Shown in pieces: positions 43,740-53,891 of a DNA stretch of 64,000 nucleotides. Both the position numbers and the translations under genes were made by a program. This DNA is from Alitabrizicola rongguiensis (lineage in GTDB: Bacteria > Pseudomonadota > Alphaproteobacteria > Rhodobacterales > Rhodobacteraceae). The stretch is taken from contig NZ_JAKENF010000002.1 of the NCBI RefSeq assembly GCF_021491355.1, positions 1,054,001 to 1,118,000 of the forward strand. The letters are read 5' to 3'. The notes under the pieces are model-generated. The model was not told the origin of the DNA and ran no database searches. It saw only the letters and a list, made by a program, of their open reading frames with translations. Position 1 is the stretch's first letter; each line of letters opens with the position of its first letter.

Positions 43740-46417
43740 TTTCCAACCACTCCCCGAACTCCGCCGCTGATGAGCAGCGTGATGTCCATCAATGCCAGCG
43801 CTGCACCGGTTCCGTTGGTTACCGCCAGATAGCGTGGCACCCAGGTTGGATGGAACTTGGCCTTGAACGCCCTGAGACCCCTGAAATTGTAGAACCGCTC
43901 ACCATGTTCAAACAGCGTGCTTCCGATCCGGTCCCAGACCGGGGCAGCCTCGCGTCGAGACATGCCCGAGAGGGGCGCCATGCCGAGGTTGAACGACCGA
44001 TAGCCGGCATCGCGAGCATGGAGCATGATGCGGACGAAGAGATAATCCATCGCCCCGTTTGGCGCATCTGGATGGAAGCGCATCAGGTCCACGCTGAACT
44101 CAGCCTTCGTTTCGGTTCGCAGCAAGGTCGCGAAGGCCACGATATCCCCATTGCGCCGAAGGATCGCGACCGGGTGCATGCAGACATAGTCCCGGCTGAA
44201 GGCTCCAAGCGAGAACCGCTTCTCCCGCGCCTGGTGCTGTTCAAGCCAGGCATCAGAGATTTCTTGCAGCCGGTCCACGACATCCGCGACGTCCTCCGCT
44301 TCAAGGATTTCGAAGCTGAGCCCCTCGCGCTCGCCCTTGCTGATCGCCTGTCGGAAACCGGCATTGCGCCGCCCCTTCACATCGAAAGAAGCGAGGTCGA
44401 CAGCAGCCAGTTCGCCCAGCTTGAACGCTCGCAGGCCGGCATCGGCACAGCATGACAACAACTGTGGCGAAATCTGGTAGAAGACCGGTCGGCCAGCGTT
44501 GGCGCGAGCCATCTCGATGAAGGACCAGACCAGTTCTTGATGATCGGCCTCGTCCCCGATCGGGTCGAGGAGCGCGATCCACGACCGGCCCTGAATTCCA
44601 TACATCAGGAAGGCGCGCCTGCTTTCGGAGAACAGCAGATGCTTGTCGCCCATCCGAACCAGGTTCGCGTCTGCCTGATCCTGCTGCATGACAATCTCGG
44701 TCGCGGCCCTGATGTCATCGTCCTGTGCGGGATCCGGGCGATGGGCTATTGGCCGCAGCAGACTGCGTAACGCGACCGCCGTGGATACCAGAACCAGCCC
44801 GAGAAGCGCACGAAGGCTGCGGGGGCCTTCCTCCGAAAACTCGAACTGCCACCAGAGTTCGTGGCTGTATTGCGTATCGCGATATATGAACAGCAGAAGG
44901 CCGGCGGCCGCGATGACCAGCACGCCAATCGCTGCCAGCCATGTCGGGCCAAGCACCTGTGCTGTCAGCGAGGCATGTCGGGTAAAGCTCGCGCGGCTCA
45001 GCAACATCGCGGCAATGAAGACGCCAAGCATCACGGCTTCGCCGATCGCCACGGCCTTGGTTACTGCCAGAACAAGCGCAAGCGCCGCTGTCCCGATCGC
45101 AACGGCCCAGGCGCCATCGCTTCGTTGGCCAATCCCGCGCGCCGCGATCACCAGGAGCAGTCCAAGCACGCTGGACAGAAAATGCGATGCTTCAAGGATC
45201 GGAAGCGGGACGTAATACGACAGGAAGACAAGCGCCGCATCATTGGCCGGTGTGACGCTCGAGAAGATCAGCATCGCCCCCAGCACCAGTGCAAAGGCGG
45301 AGAGCAGCGATGGCGCCAGCCGTCCCGCCACCTGACCGGCTTCTCGTACGGCGGCACTGCTGCGGACCTGCTGCATCTCGGTCACTGCCAGCATGGCAAC
45401 GGCAGCCAGTAGCGGCAGGACGTGGTAGATCAGGCGATAGACAACAAGGCTGCCGACCAACTGATCGATCCCGATCGTCTTGCCAAGTGCTGCGATCATC
45501 ACCGTCTCGAACACGCCAAGACCAGCGGGAACGTGGCTTAGTACCCCGATGCCGATCGCAGTGGCATACAAGGCAACAAAGGTCGGCCATCCCAGATGCG
45601 TCTCGGGCAAGAGCACGTAGAGAACCGAAGCCGACGCAGCGATATCAGCAGCCGAGACCAGGAACTGCCGCGACGAGGTACGCGTGTCCGGCAGATTGAG
45701 TGAATGACCAAAGACCCTGACCTCGTGACCGTCGCGGCCAAGGATCAGCAGGACGCCGAGGGCCACCAGAACCGCGACCGCCAGGAACCGGAGCCAGACG
45801 GTATTTGACCCAAGTACCATTGCGATCTGCGGCGCGACGGCAAGTGTTGCAAGGGCGCTGACCGCGACAAGGCCCAAGCCGAATGCCAGCGTCACGAAGG
45901 CGATCACCCGTGCAATCTCGCCAGGGGAAAGGCCCAAGCGCGAATAGGCCCGGAAGCGGATTGCGCCGCCGCTCAGCGCGCCGAAACCGACCGTGTTGCC
46001 CACGGCATAGGCAATGAAGGATGTCGCCACCACCGATGGAACCGGAAGCCGGCGAGCAACGAATTCGAGGGCATTCAGGTCATAGAAGGCAAGCGCGATG
46101 AAGCTGAGGGCGGTAAAGATGACAGCCCATGCGATGGCGGTCCATTGCAGGCTGTCGAGCGCCGCAAGGACGTCTTCATACCGAATCTCGGAGGTCAGTC
46201 GATCTATCGTCAGCGCCATGAGGCAGAAGACAATGATGATCGAAAGCGCACTCAGAACCGTTCGATTGCGGACGAAAAACTGCGATAGCGGCGTCGGTGT
46301 GGCGCCTGTCTCGTCTTCGGTAGGGAGAAATGGTGGCGGGTCTTCGGGCTGACTGGAGTCCGTGGCCTGGGTCCAACCATCGATCGGGGCGGGGACCGCC
46401 AAACCGTCTTGCTGCAT
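43736..46417 (-). CDS. lpiA: Lysyl-phosphatidylglycerol synthase/flippase (MprF/LpiA)
   Basis: The 893-residue protein has an N-terminal multi-helix flippase domain (about 14 membrane helices) and a cytosolic C-terminal GNAT-like domain that transfers lysine from Lys-tRNA to phosphatidylglycerol (LLFSESRRAFLMYGIQGRSW; FNLGMAPLSGMSRREAAPVW in parts). About 60 hydrophilic residues precede the first helix. I chose ATG 46417; an upstream in-frame ATG at 46501 is possible but adds Trp/Arg-rich sequence unlike the family. The downstream acvB gene overlaps by 4 nt. Confidence 0.88.
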   Translation of the reverse strand: MQQDGLAVPAPIDGWTQATDSSQPEDPPPFLPTEDETGATPTPLSQFFVRNRTVLSALSIIIVFCLMALTIDRLTSEIRYEDVLAALDSLQWTAIAWAVIFTALSFIALAFYDLNALEFVARRLPVPSVVATSFIAYAVGNTVGFGALSGGAIRFRAYSRLGLSPGEIARVIAFVTLAFGLGLVAVSALATLAVAPQIAMVLGSNTVWLRFLAVAVLVALGVLLILGRDGHEVRVFGHSLNLPDTRTSSRQFLVSAADIAASASVLYVLLPETHLGWPTFVALYATAIGIGVLSHVPAGLGVFETVMIAALGKTIGIDQLVGSLVVYRLIYHVLPLLAAVAMLAVTEMQQVRSSAAVREAGQVAGRLAPSLLSAFALVLGAMLIFSSVTPANDAALVFLSYYVPLPILEASHFLSSVLGLLLVIAARGIGQRSDGAWAVAIGTAALALVLAVTKAVAIGEAVMLGVFIAAMLLSRASFTRHASLTAQVLGPTWLAAIGVLVIAAAGLLLFIYRDTQYSHELWWQFEFSEEGPRSLRALLGLVLVSTAVALRSLLRPIAHRPDPAQDDDIRAATEIVMQQDQADANLVRMGDKHLLFSESRRAFLMYGIQGRSWIALLDPIGDEADHQELVWSFIEMARANAGRPVFYQISPQLLSCCADAGLRAFKLGELAAVDLASFDVKGRRNAGFRQAISKGEREGLSFEILEAEDVADVVDRLQEISDAWLEQHQAREKRFSLGAFSRDYVCMHPVAILRRNGDIVAFATLLRTETKAEFSVDLMRFHPDAPNGAMDYLFVRIMLHARDAGYRSFNLGMAPLSGMSRREAAPVWDRIGSTLFEHGERFYNFRGLRAFKAKFHPTWVPRYLAVTNGTGAALALMDITLLISGGVRGVVGK

Positions 46418-46589
46418 GGTGCCGTTGACCTGAGCGATGTCCAAATCGTGACGCCACAATCGTCCACCCGCTCCGGAAGTCCAGCACCTGACCGATGACA
46501 TTCCGCTCCGGCTGCATCACAACTTTGCGCTTGCAGCATCCGCCTGGTGTTGTCGCCCAACCGCTGCTTCGAAGTCTAGCGCATTGCAG

Positions 46590-46711
46590 TCATTGCCCCG
46601 TCGGCAAACGCTCCGCCTCGACCGGCAACCGAAGTTGGAACCCATTGGGGTCGGCATACACGGCGACAAAAACATGAACTCGCCCAGTTTCGGCGCAGCT
46701 TCCCGCCTTGG
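46590..46711 (-). pseudogene. Possible C-terminal remnant of a VOC/glyoxalase-type protein
   Basis: A minus-strand frame encodes VHVFVAVYADPNGFQLRLPV followed by about ten residues and a stop at 46590. This resembles the final strand of glyoxalase/bleomycin-resistance-type proteins (xxxDPxGxxxEL). No start codon or N-terminal part is visible; the frame runs into the cytochrome gene. It may be a decayed fragment or a chance match. Confidence 0.25.
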
Positions 46712-47089
46712 TCAGTTCGTCGTGGCTGCTGCCAGATAGGCAATTAGATCTTCCACCTCGCCTGGACGCTTCAGACCGTTGAAATTCATCTTGGTCTTGG
46801 GAACCATCGCCCGCGGATTTGGCAGATACTGAGTTAGAGTCTCAGCCCCCCAGACAATGCCAGCCGCCTTCATGGCATCGGAGTAGGCGAAGCCGGGCCA
46901 ACTGCCAGAGACGCGACCGAAGAGACCGGTCAGTGGTGGACCGATCTTGACCTGGTCGCCCGTAACCGCATGGCATTCGACACATCGGTTCTGGAATACA
47001 CCCTCGCCTTTTGCAGCGTCGCCGTCTGCAAGGCTCGGATGAGGAATTAGCGCAAAGAACAACACGGCAGAGAGACGCAAACCAGCCAC
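46712..47089 (-). CDS. Class I c-type cytochrome, periplasmic
   Basis: The 125-residue precursor has a short signal peptide (to about SLA-DG), one haem motif CVECH with the preceding FQNRC, and the methionine ligand in the VPKTKMNF segment, as in cytochrome c2/c550-type proteins. I chose a GTG at 47089 with GGAGGA before it; the open frame continues upstream into the next gene but is not coding there. It lies 26 nt after a secreted-protein gene on the same strand, and the two may act together in periplasmic electron transfer. The partner oxidoreductase is not identified. Confidence 0.85.
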   Translation of the reverse strand: MAGLRLSAVLFFALIPHPSLADGDAAKGEGVFQNRCVECHAVTGDQVKIGPPLTGLFGRVSGSWPGFAYSDAMKAAGIVWGAETLTQYLPNPRAMVPKTKMNFNGLKRPGEVEDLIAYLAAATTN

Positions 47090-47115
47090 GACTTCCTCCA
47101 TCATCCTGAACTGAA

Positions 47116-47616
47116 CTAACCGCGGCTGAGCGATCCTTCGTAGAAGTAGTGTGGCGCTCCTTCGCCTTGCATCACGTCGTAGAACCGGATCATGCCGATC
47201 AAGCCGTCCGCCGTAACGTGGTGGCTGCATCCGCCGACAATTTCCTTTTCGGCTGCCGGGGCGGGGCACGAACCCTTCGGGTAGATGCCAGTGAAGGTGT
47301 ACTGGGTATCGAACTTGATCGCCTCGCCTTCGAGCTTTCCGTCGAACTCCTCGCGGCCGATCTCCGTGTAAAGAGAGAACCCGTTCATTTCCTGACAGTT
47401 GTAGTGGCTGACGAATGTCGCCCAGCATCCCGCAAGGCTGCCACTCAGTTCGATGGAGTAATCCGCCTTCTTGGCCGATCCGCAGTCCGATGGCTTGCTG
47501 TCCCCAGACACGCTTGTCATCGTTACGCCTGAAAAGCCGGGACCGACGGACGCCACCGCAAATGCGCCGGACAGCAACATTGCATTGCGAAATGTTCTCG
47601 AAATTCCGGTCTTCAT
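47116..47616 (-). CDS. Secreted protein of unknown function, six cysteines
   Basis: The 166-residue protein has a signal peptide (MKTGISRTFRNAMLLSGAFAVA and on) and a mature part with several cysteines (in PSDCGS, AGCWAT, YNCQE, GSCPAP, GGCSHH), which suggests disulfides. I placed the start at ATG 47616 behind GGGAGGACC. I do not recognise the family. Its downstream neighbour, 26 nt away, is a class I cytochrome c, so a periplasmic redox partner is possible. Confidence 0.65.
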   Translation of the reverse strand: MKTGISRTFRNAMLLSGAFAVASVGPGFSGVTMTSVSGDSKPSDCGSAKKADYSIELSGSLAGCWATFVSHYNCQEMNGFSLYTEIGREEFDGKLEGEAIKFDTQYTFTGIYPKGSCPAPAAEKEIVGGCSHHVTADGLIGMIRFYDVMQGEGAPHYFYEGSLSRG

Positions 47617-48067
47617 CTTCGGTCCTCCCAAGAAATGTCTCGAACAATGCGTCCGGAAGGAACTGATCCAGCCGTCGCATCCAGCTTCGAAAGCTACGCT
47701 GATTGCCGACCATCCACTAAAGCTGAAGGTGCCAGGAGGCGGTCATTCCTGCCATGTTGACGGAGGCCAGGAGCGCCTTCCTTGGACGCACGTTTGCGAA
47801 GCCATCCGTAGGGGGCGCAACCGATTGACCACTACCTTGCGGAAGTTGACGACCGCGGATCCCGGTGCGGATCGCCTTCGCATTCGTGAGAGCGACGCCG
47901 CAGGGTACCTCGTTAGACTGTCACCCAAGGTCTGCGCCACACCGGCCCTCCGGGGTGACCGGCTGCCGGAGCGTCCCTAACGGCCAAAGAAGGCAACATA
48001 GCCGCAAGAATGGCCGTCCTGCGGATGACTACCAGCCGCAGGACCTACCCTTGCCGCTTAGCTGAGG
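47617..48067. other. Intergenic stretch with the ppsA terminator hairpin
   Basis: No gene is visible. The only clear structure is a perfect 9-bp inverted repeat at 48016-48044 (GTCCTGCGG and CCGCAGGAC, 11-nt loop), 24 nt after the ppsA stop codon on the minus strand. It has few following T residues and may act as a terminator. Confidence 0.55.
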
Positions 48068-50461
48068 TCAGTGCTTCTCGCCTTCCGCAACATGCCTCTT
48101 TACGGCCAGGAAGCTGTCAGGTGTGACCGAGATGGTGTCGATGCCCGCCTTGACCAGAAGACGGGCAAAAGCCGGGTTATTGCTGGGGGCCTGGCCGCAC
48201 AGGCCCACCTTCGAACCCGCGGCGTGGGCCCGCGAAATCAGGCTTTCGATCATCCACAGCACTGCAGGATCCGTTTCCGCAAAGAGCGAAGCCAGTTCCT
48301 CGGAGTCACGGTCCACACCGAGCGTGAGTTGCGTCAGGTCGTTCGAGCCGATGGAAAAGCCGTCGAACCGCTTGGCGAAGTCCTCGGCCAGGATGACGTT
48401 CGACGGAATCTCCCCCATCACATAGACCTTTAGCCCGTCCCGACCGCGCTCAAGACCATTCTCCTTCATGACCGCGAGGACCTTGTCAGCTTCGGCCGGA
48501 GACCGACAGAACGGGATCATCACGATCACGTTGTCGAAGCCGAGAACATTCCGAAGCCGACGGATCGCCTGGCATTCAAGCGCGAAGCCCGCCTTGTAGC
48601 GTGGCGAATAATACCGCGAAGCGCCGCGGAACCCGATCATCGGATTTTCCTCGACCGGTTCGAACTCGCGCCCGCCAAGAAGTTCTGCGTATTCGTTGGT
48701 CTTGAAGTCGCTCATGCGGACGATGACAGGCTTGGGGTAGAAAACCGCGGCAATCCGCGCGAGGCCGCGCGCCAGCCCCTCGACGAAGAACAGGGTCTTG
48801 TCGTCGTAGCCACGCGTGAGAGCAGCTATCTGCTCTTTGGCTTCGACATCCTTCAGACGGTCGTAGTTGACCAAAGCCATGGGATGAACCCTGAGCGCCG
48901 AATTCACGACAAACTCCATACGGGCCAGTCCCACCCCATCGGCGGGGAGCCGCCACCAACGGAAGGCCGCACTCGGATTGGCAAGGTTGAGCATGATGCC
49001 CGTCCGCGTTCGGGGAACATCGTCAAGCCTCAGTTCCTCGACCGAGATATCGGCGAGTCCCTCATAGATCACGCCCTCCTCGCCCTCGACGCAAGACACG
49101 GTGATTTCCTGCTCGTCATGGAGGATATGCGTGGCGTTGCCTGTCCCCACGATGGCGGGCAGACCCAGTTCGCGGCTGACAATCGCCGCGTGCGATGTGC
49201 GGCCTCCGTGGTCGGTCACGATTGCCGAGGCGCGCCGCATGATCGGCACCCAGTCCGGATCAGTTGTCGAGGTGACGAGAATTGAGCCGTCGACGAACTG
49301 GTCGATGTCGCGGGCGTTTTCGATCAGGCTGACCCGCCCCGTCGCCGCGGCACTTCCGACGCTAAGCCCCTCAAGAATCGGCTTGCCTGCATTGGCCACC
49401 TTGTAGGATTTCAGCGCCCCGGCATCAGCACGCGACTGCACGGTTTCCGGACGCGCCTGGACGATGAAGAGTTCGCCGGTTTCGCCGTCGCGCGCCCATT
49501 CCATGTCCATCGGCCTGCCGTAGTGCTTTTCGATCGTGACCGCCATCCGCGCCAGTTCGAGGATCTCGGGATCACCAAGCACGAAGGACTCGCGTTCCGC
49601 CTTCGAGGTCGGAACATTGCGTGTTTCTCCGCCGGATCGTCCGGCATAGATCATCTTCTTTTCTTTGCCGCCGAGCTTCTTCTCGACAATCGGCGCAAGC
49701 TCCGGTCGAGCGAGAAGCGGCTTGAACACCTCGTATTCGTCTGGGTTCACCGCACCCTGAACGACGTTTTCACCAAGCCCCCAGGCGGCATTGATCAGAA
49801 CGACCTTGTCAAAGCCGGACTCCGTGTCGATCGAGAACATCACGCCCGATCCGCCTAGGTCTGATCGCACCATCCGCTGGACGCCGATCGACAGGGCCAC
49901 CTTCTGATGATCGAAGCCCTTGAGCTGGCGGTAGGTGATGGCGCGGTCGGTAAAGAGCGACGCAAAGCACCGGCGGCAGGCAACGAGGAGTGCTTCCTCG
50001 CCACGCACGTTGAGGAAGGTTTCCTGCTGACCGGCAAAGCTCGCATCGGGCAGGTCCTCGGCTGTCGCGCTTGAACGCACGGCGACGGAAACCTGATCCG
50101 AGCCGGAGCGGCGGGACAGTTCCCGGTAGCTCTCGACGATCGCGGCACGGATCGATTCAGGCCAATCTCCTCCGGCGATCCGGCTGCGGATGGTCGTCCC
50201 CGCCTCATGAAGCGTGATCTTGCCCTCCTGCAAGCGGCGGAGGTTATCCGCGATTTCCGCGTTCAGGTCGTTGGCGACGAGGAAGGCGCGGTAGGCATCC
50301 GCCGTCGTGGCAAAGCCAGGCGGGACACGAATGCCTTTCGGGCCAAGTTGGCGGACCATCTCGCCCAGCGAACTGTTCTTGCCGCCGACGATTGGGGTAT
50401 CATTGAGTGACAGGTCTTCGAACCAAAGAACTGGACGAGACGCAGCCGATGCGGAAACCAT
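48068..50461 (-). CDS. ppsA: Phosphoenolpyruvate synthase
   Basis: This 797-residue enzyme turns pyruvate and ATP into phosphoenolpyruvate, AMP and phosphate. It shows the N-terminal ATP-binding domain (WFEDLSLNDTPIVGGKNSSLGEM in parts; RSSATAEDLPDASFAGQQ), the swivelling His domain with TDHGGRTSHAAIVSRELG (catalytic His near residue 426) and the C-terminal PEP-binding barrel with VGLCGQAPSN. Length is normal. It starts at ATG 50461 and no operon partner is adjacent. The enzyme would support growth on the C3 and C4 acids made by the surrounding catabolic operons. Confidence 0.92.
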   Translation of the reverse strand: MVSASAASRPVLWFEDLSLNDTPIVGGKNSSLGEMVRQLGPKGIRVPPGFATTADAYRAFLVANDLNAEIADNLRRLQEGKITLHEAGTTIRSRIAGGDWPESIRAAIVESYRELSRRSGSDQVSVAVRSSATAEDLPDASFAGQQETFLNVRGEEALLVACRRCFASLFTDRAITYRQLKGFDHQKVALSIGVQRMVRSDLGGSGVMFSIDTESGFDKVVLINAAWGLGENVVQGAVNPDEYEVFKPLLARPELAPIVEKKLGGKEKKMIYAGRSGGETRNVPTSKAERESFVLGDPEILELARMAVTIEKHYGRPMDMEWARDGETGELFIVQARPETVQSRADAGALKSYKVANAGKPILEGLSVGSAAATGRVSLIENARDIDQFVDGSILVTSTTDPDWVPIMRRASAIVTDHGGRTSHAAIVSRELGLPAIVGTGNATHILHDEQEITVSCVEGEEGVIYEGLADISVEELRLDDVPRTRTGIMLNLANPSAAFRWWRLPADGVGLARMEFVVNSALRVHPMALVNYDRLKDVEAKEQIAALTRGYDDKTLFFVEGLARGLARIAAVFYPKPVIVRMSDFKTNEYAELLGGREFEPVEENPMIGFRGASRYYSPRYKAGFALECQAIRRLRNVLGFDNVIVMIPFCRSPAEADKVLAVMKENGLERGRDGLKVYVMGEIPSNVILAEDFAKRFDGFSIGSNDLTQLTLGVDRDSEELASLFAETDPAVLWMIESLISRAHAAGSKVGLCGQAPSNNPAFARLLVKAGIDTISVTPDSFLAVKRHVAEGEKH

Positions 50462-50588
50462 GTCGCTCTCCCATGCTCACATTTCGATATTGAGTGTGAG
50501 GCATCGGCGCCGCGATGGTATTGACCTTGATCAACGACGAACGGAGGCAGGCGGACTTGTCTTGATACGGAAAGAGGGGGATGACGAC

Positions 50589-50951
50589 ATGAGCAAGGCG
50601 ATGATCGAGGCACTGTCGAAAAAGGCCGCGTGTGTGGGAGCTCTGGACGAAGGGACGCTCGCAGATGCAAGGGCAGTGTTGCAGCAGGTTTTCCCCAGAG
50701 CGAAACTCGAAACCGATCGGACAGCAGACCTCACGGAGACTGTTCTTCACATGGTCGATCAATGTCTGCCTCTGTGGACGATCCAGCTGACGGGGAAAGC
50801 GCACGAACCAGATGGCCACTGGCGTTGCACCTTGCGCGAAACCTCGTCCCGCGACAGCGACGAAGTGATCGGGATCGGCTCGGCCCCCACGGTTTCGATG
50901 GCTCTGCTCCGAGCCCTCCTCCGCGTTGCGTCGATGCAAGCCAGTTCCTAG
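50589..50951 (+). CDS. Small protein of unknown function, 120 residues
   Basis: The frame opens at ATG 50589 with GAGGGGG about 8 nt upstream. The predicted protein is soluble, with helical ends and a middle LWTIQLTGKAHEPDGHWRC segment that could form a beta hairpin. The end is Ala/Leu-rich. I do not recognise the family. It is divergent from ppsA and 95 nt before a GAF-domain gene, so it may share regulation with either. Confidence 0.55.
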   Translation: MSKAMIEALSKKAACVGALDEGTLADARAVLQQVFPRAKLETDRTADLTETVLHMVDQCLPLWTIQLTGKAHEPDGHWRCTLRETSSRDSDEVIGIGSAPTVSMALLRALLRVASMQASS

Positions 50952-51046
50952 GCCATTCGCTGGATTGCCAAGGAAGAACGCCCCTAGCGCAAGGAAATCC
51001 GGTCTGGAAAGATCGGAAAGAACCGTCCTTTCGAGAAGCGCGCCCG

Positions 51047-51487
51047 ATGTCCGATTATACTGCTGCCGTCTTTGACTCCCTCTGCCAGCGGGCGGGGGTG
51101 ATCCTGTTCACGGTCACCGTTGTTGACAGGAAAGCCGGGCTGGCGCGGCGTTGCTATTCGTCGCATCCGGAAGCCTATCCCGTGACGGGAACAAAGCCGA
51201 TCGGATCGGACGCTTGGAGCATCCAAGTCCTCGAAAAGGCCCTGCCCTTCGTCGCGAACGACACCGCTGGTTTCGCCGTCTATTTTTCGGATCATGCCCT
51301 GATCAACTCGCTTGGGTGCGAAGCGGCATTGAACATTCCGGTTCTCAAGGACGGGGTTGTCGCAGGAACGGTGAACTTGCTCGACAAGGCTGGCCATTTC
51401 ACACCGGCTCGCGTCGCCGAACTGCAAGGTCTCGTTCAGTCCGAAACGCCCCTATTGCTTGCAGCATTCGCAGCAACGGGTGTCTAG
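51047..51487 (+). CDS. Stand-alone GAF-domain protein
   Basis: The 146-residue protein is a single GAF-like domain (FTVTVVDRKAGLARRCYSSHPEAYPVTGTK at the start in parts, SLGCEAALNIPVLKDGVVAGTVNLLDKAGHFT at the end in parts). The late NIPV...GTVNLLD segment is the classic GAF strand pair. It carries no output domain and no signal peptide. Proteins of this type bind small ligands, and the ligand cannot be assigned. Confidence 0.7.
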   Translation: MSDYTAAVFDSLCQRAGVILFTVTVVDRKAGLARRCYSSHPEAYPVTGTKPIGSDAWSIQVLEKALPFVANDTAGFAVYFSDHALINSLGCEAALNIPVLKDGVVAGTVNLLDKAGHFTPARVAELQGLVQSETPLLLAAFAATGV

Positions 51488-51592
51488 CGACGGCGCCGTC
51501 TCGAGGAAAAGCATGAAGTCCCGCGCTGCAGGCCAAGAGAGCTGCGCTTCCGCTTGCAGTCCAGCACGTGAGCAAGACAGGTCCGAAGCCGG

Positions 51593-51748
51593 TCAGAGAC
51601 GGATACGGGCGAAAGCGTCCTGCGGCACGCCCAGGCGACGAAGATCGGCGGTGACTGGTTGGCGATGCGCTTTGGCTGCGGCGGACGCTGTGACCGCTGC
51701 ACCGAAAACCATCAAGAGATTGAGGGCGGCGTGAAAGACCTGCGACAT
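51593..51748 (-). CDS. Small hydrophobic protein, 51 residues
   Basis: ATG 51748 is preceded by AAAGGGG at the correct spacing. The predicted 51-residue protein has a hydrophobic N-terminal half that could be a signal or one membrane helix, then a basic end (DLRRLGVPQDAFARIRL). It is downstream of tctA on the same strand. I recognise no family, and it may be a small membrane or exported peptide. Confidence 0.4.
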   Translation of the reverse strand: MSQVFHAALNLLMVFGAAVTASAAAKAHRQPVTADLRRLGVPQDAFARIRL

Positions 51749-51875
51749 GTGAAGCCCCTTTCGAACATCGTATTGACGATGCTGGAAAGATTGGGTTGGC
51801 TGGCCCGACCGACAACAGGCGCCAGAGCAGTCCAGCCATGTCTCCATCGCATGGGATGAACCCCATGCGGGCTGA

Positions 51876-53393
51876 CTAGTCCTCATCCCCCGCCAGTTGC
51901 GACAACACTTCACCCTTGCCGCTCTGGCGCAAGATCAGCGGCACGATGAAGGCCAATGCGGCGATGCCAAGAAGTATTGCCGCGATCGGAGACTGCACCA
52001 AAGTCATCCAGTCTCCTTGGCTGATCGACAGGGCCCGGCGCAATTGCTGTTCCGCCATCGGTCCCAGGATCAGCCCGACTACGACCGGCGCGATCGGATA
52101 CCCAAAGAGCCGCATCACATAGCCCAGCAGACCGAAACCAAGCAGCATGCCCAGTTCGAAGGTCGAGGGGTTTGCCCCGATCGTACCGAGCGTCGCGAAC
52201 AGCAGGATGCCGGCATAAAGCCAATGACGCGGGATTGTCAGCAGTCGGACCCAGAGGCCGATCAGCGGCAGGTTCAGGATCAGCAGCATGGCGTTGGCGA
52301 TCAGAAGGCTCGCGATCAGGCCCCAGACGAGCGTCGGGTTCGTTGCAAACAGAAGCGGCCCCGGTTGCAGGCCGAATTGCTGGAAACCGGCAAGCATGAT
52401 CGCTGCCGTCGCGCTGGTCGGAAGGCCAAGCGTCAAAAGCGGCACGAGTGTTCCGGCAGCAGAGGCGTTATTGGCGGCTTCCGGGCCTGCGACACCTTCG
52501 ATCGCACCCTTGCCAAATTCCTCGGGATGCTTGGTCAGACGCTTTTCGGTCGCGTAGGATAGAAAGGTACCGATCTCGGCTCCGCCCGCCGGCATGGCGC
52601 CGATGGGAAAACCGATGGCGGTGCCCCGCAGCCAGGGTTTCCAGGACCGCGACCAGTCTTTCGCTGTCATCCAGACCGAACCCTTGACGGGGATCACCTC
52701 ATCTGCCGCACGTGATCCAAGACCTGCGATTGCGAGCGCCTCGCCCACGGCAAACATGGCGACGGCGAGCGTCGTGACCTCAACCCCGTCCAGCAACTCT
52801 GGCACGCCGAAGGCCATCCGTGCCTGACCGGTCAGCTGGTCGATGCCGACGCAGGCAAGGCCCAATCCGATAAAGAGCGACGTGAGCCCGCGCAGAGTGG
52901 AATCTCCGAAGGCTGACGAGACGGTCACGAAGGCCAGCACCATCAGGGCGAAGTATTCGCGTGGTCCGAAGGCCAGGGCAGCCTTGACGATCCAGGGCGC
53001 CAGGAAGGCCAGGAAAAGTGTTGCGATCAGCCCGGCAATGAAGGAGCCGATTGCTGCGGTCGCAAGAGCTGGTCCGCCCCTGCCCGCCCGCGCCATCTTG
53101 TTCCCTTCCAACGCCGTGATGATCGATGAGCTTTCACCAGGCGTATTCAGCAGGATCGAAGTGGTCGATCCGCCATACATGCCGCCGTAGTAGATACCGC
53201 AGAACATGATGAGCGATCCCGCCGGGTCGAGGTGATAGGTCACCGGCAATAGAAGCGCCACAGTCAGCGCCGGGCCGATCCCCGGAAGAACCCCCACCGC
53301 CGTGCCAAGTGTCACCCCGATCAGGGCGTAAAGCAGCATTGCGGGCTGGAGAGCCGTTCCCAGGCCCTGGATCAGAAACTCGAAAGCGCCCAT
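51876..53393 (-). CDS. tctA: Tripartite tricarboxylate transporter, large membrane subunit TctA
   Basis: This 505-residue protein has about twelve membrane helices and the TctA signatures: [20 protein letters not shown] in the first part, [16 protein letters not shown], and [21 protein letters not shown] (given in parts). TctA is the translocating subunit of the proton- or sodium-driven TTT system that takes up tricarboxylates and related acids delivered by TctC. It starts 3 nt after tctB. The operon is next to its own TctDE regulators. Confidence 0.9.
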   Translation of the reverse strand: MGAFEFLIQGLGTALQPAMLLYALIGVTLGTAVGVLPGIGPALTVALLLPVTYHLDPAGSLIMFCGIYYGGMYGGSTTSILLNTPGESSSIITALEGNKMARAGRGGPALATAAIGSFIAGLIATLFLAFLAPWIVKAALAFGPREYFALMVLAFVTVSSAFGDSTLRGLTSLFIGLGLACVGIDQLTGQARMAFGVPELLDGVEVTTLAVAMFAVGEALAIAGLGSRAADEVIPVKGSVWMTAKDWSRSWKPWLRGTAIGFPIGAMPAGGAEIGTFLSYATEKRLTKHPEEFGKGAIEGVAGPEAANNASAAGTLVPLLTLGLPTSATAAIMLAGFQQFGLQPGPLLFATNPTLVWGLIASLLIANAMLLILNLPLIGLWVRLLTIPRHWLYAGILLFATLGTIGANPSTFELGMLLGFGLLGYVMRLFGYPIAPVVVGLILGPMAEQQLRRALSISQGDWMTLVQSPIAAILLGIAALAFIVPLILRQSGKGEVLSQLAGDED

Positions 53394-53396
53394 GGC

Positions 53397-53891
53397 TTAG
53401 CCTTTCGGGAAGAAGACACGTTCCAGCGGACCGGCCGGAAGATGCAGGCTTAGAAGTTGCGAGAAGACGGCCCAGACGAAGAAGGACAGGACGATGCCGA
53501 TCCCAACCGTCAGAGCCAGGTTGCGCTTGCCAAAGCCGCGCGCGGTCAGTCCAAAGAGGAGACCCGTCGCGATCGAGAAGCCGGCAACGTTCAAGAGAAG
53601 AAGCTGGGCGACAAGGCCCCCGACCACCCAGAGAACCGGCCCGGCATGTTGTTCCGGCCGTTCGGGAAAGTCACCGCGCCAGGCCTCGGCTGCGGTCCAG
53701 ATCGCCAGCCCGAGCAGGGCAAGACCGATGATCCGCGGCATGCTGGCCGGTCCAACGCCGGAATAGCCTCCCAGATCGGCCAGTCGCGCGCTGTCCCACA
53801 GCAGGACGGCGCCAAACAGCGCCAGACCCAGAGCGATGACCAGCGCCGCGCGGTCGGCGCGGCGCTGGTTGTTCTGATCGGCCTGGCTCAT
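53397..53891 (-). CDS. tctB: Tripartite tricarboxylate transporter, small membrane subunit TctB
   Basis: The 164-residue protein has four predicted membrane helices, starting with a hydrophilic stretch and SALVIALGLALFGAVLL-like first helix. This is the usual topology and length of TctB. It overlaps the tctC stop codon by 4 nt and is followed by tctA after 3 nt. It is poorly conserved in sequence, as is common for this subunit. Confidence 0.85.
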   Translation of the reverse strand: MSQADQNNQRRADRAALVIALGLALFGAVLLWDSARLADLGGYSGVGPASMPRIIGLALLGLAIWTAAEAWRGDFPERPEQHAGPVLWVVGGLVAQLLLLNVAGFSIATGLLFGLTARGFGKRNLALTVGIGIVLSFFVWAVFSQLLSLHLPAGPLERVFFPKG

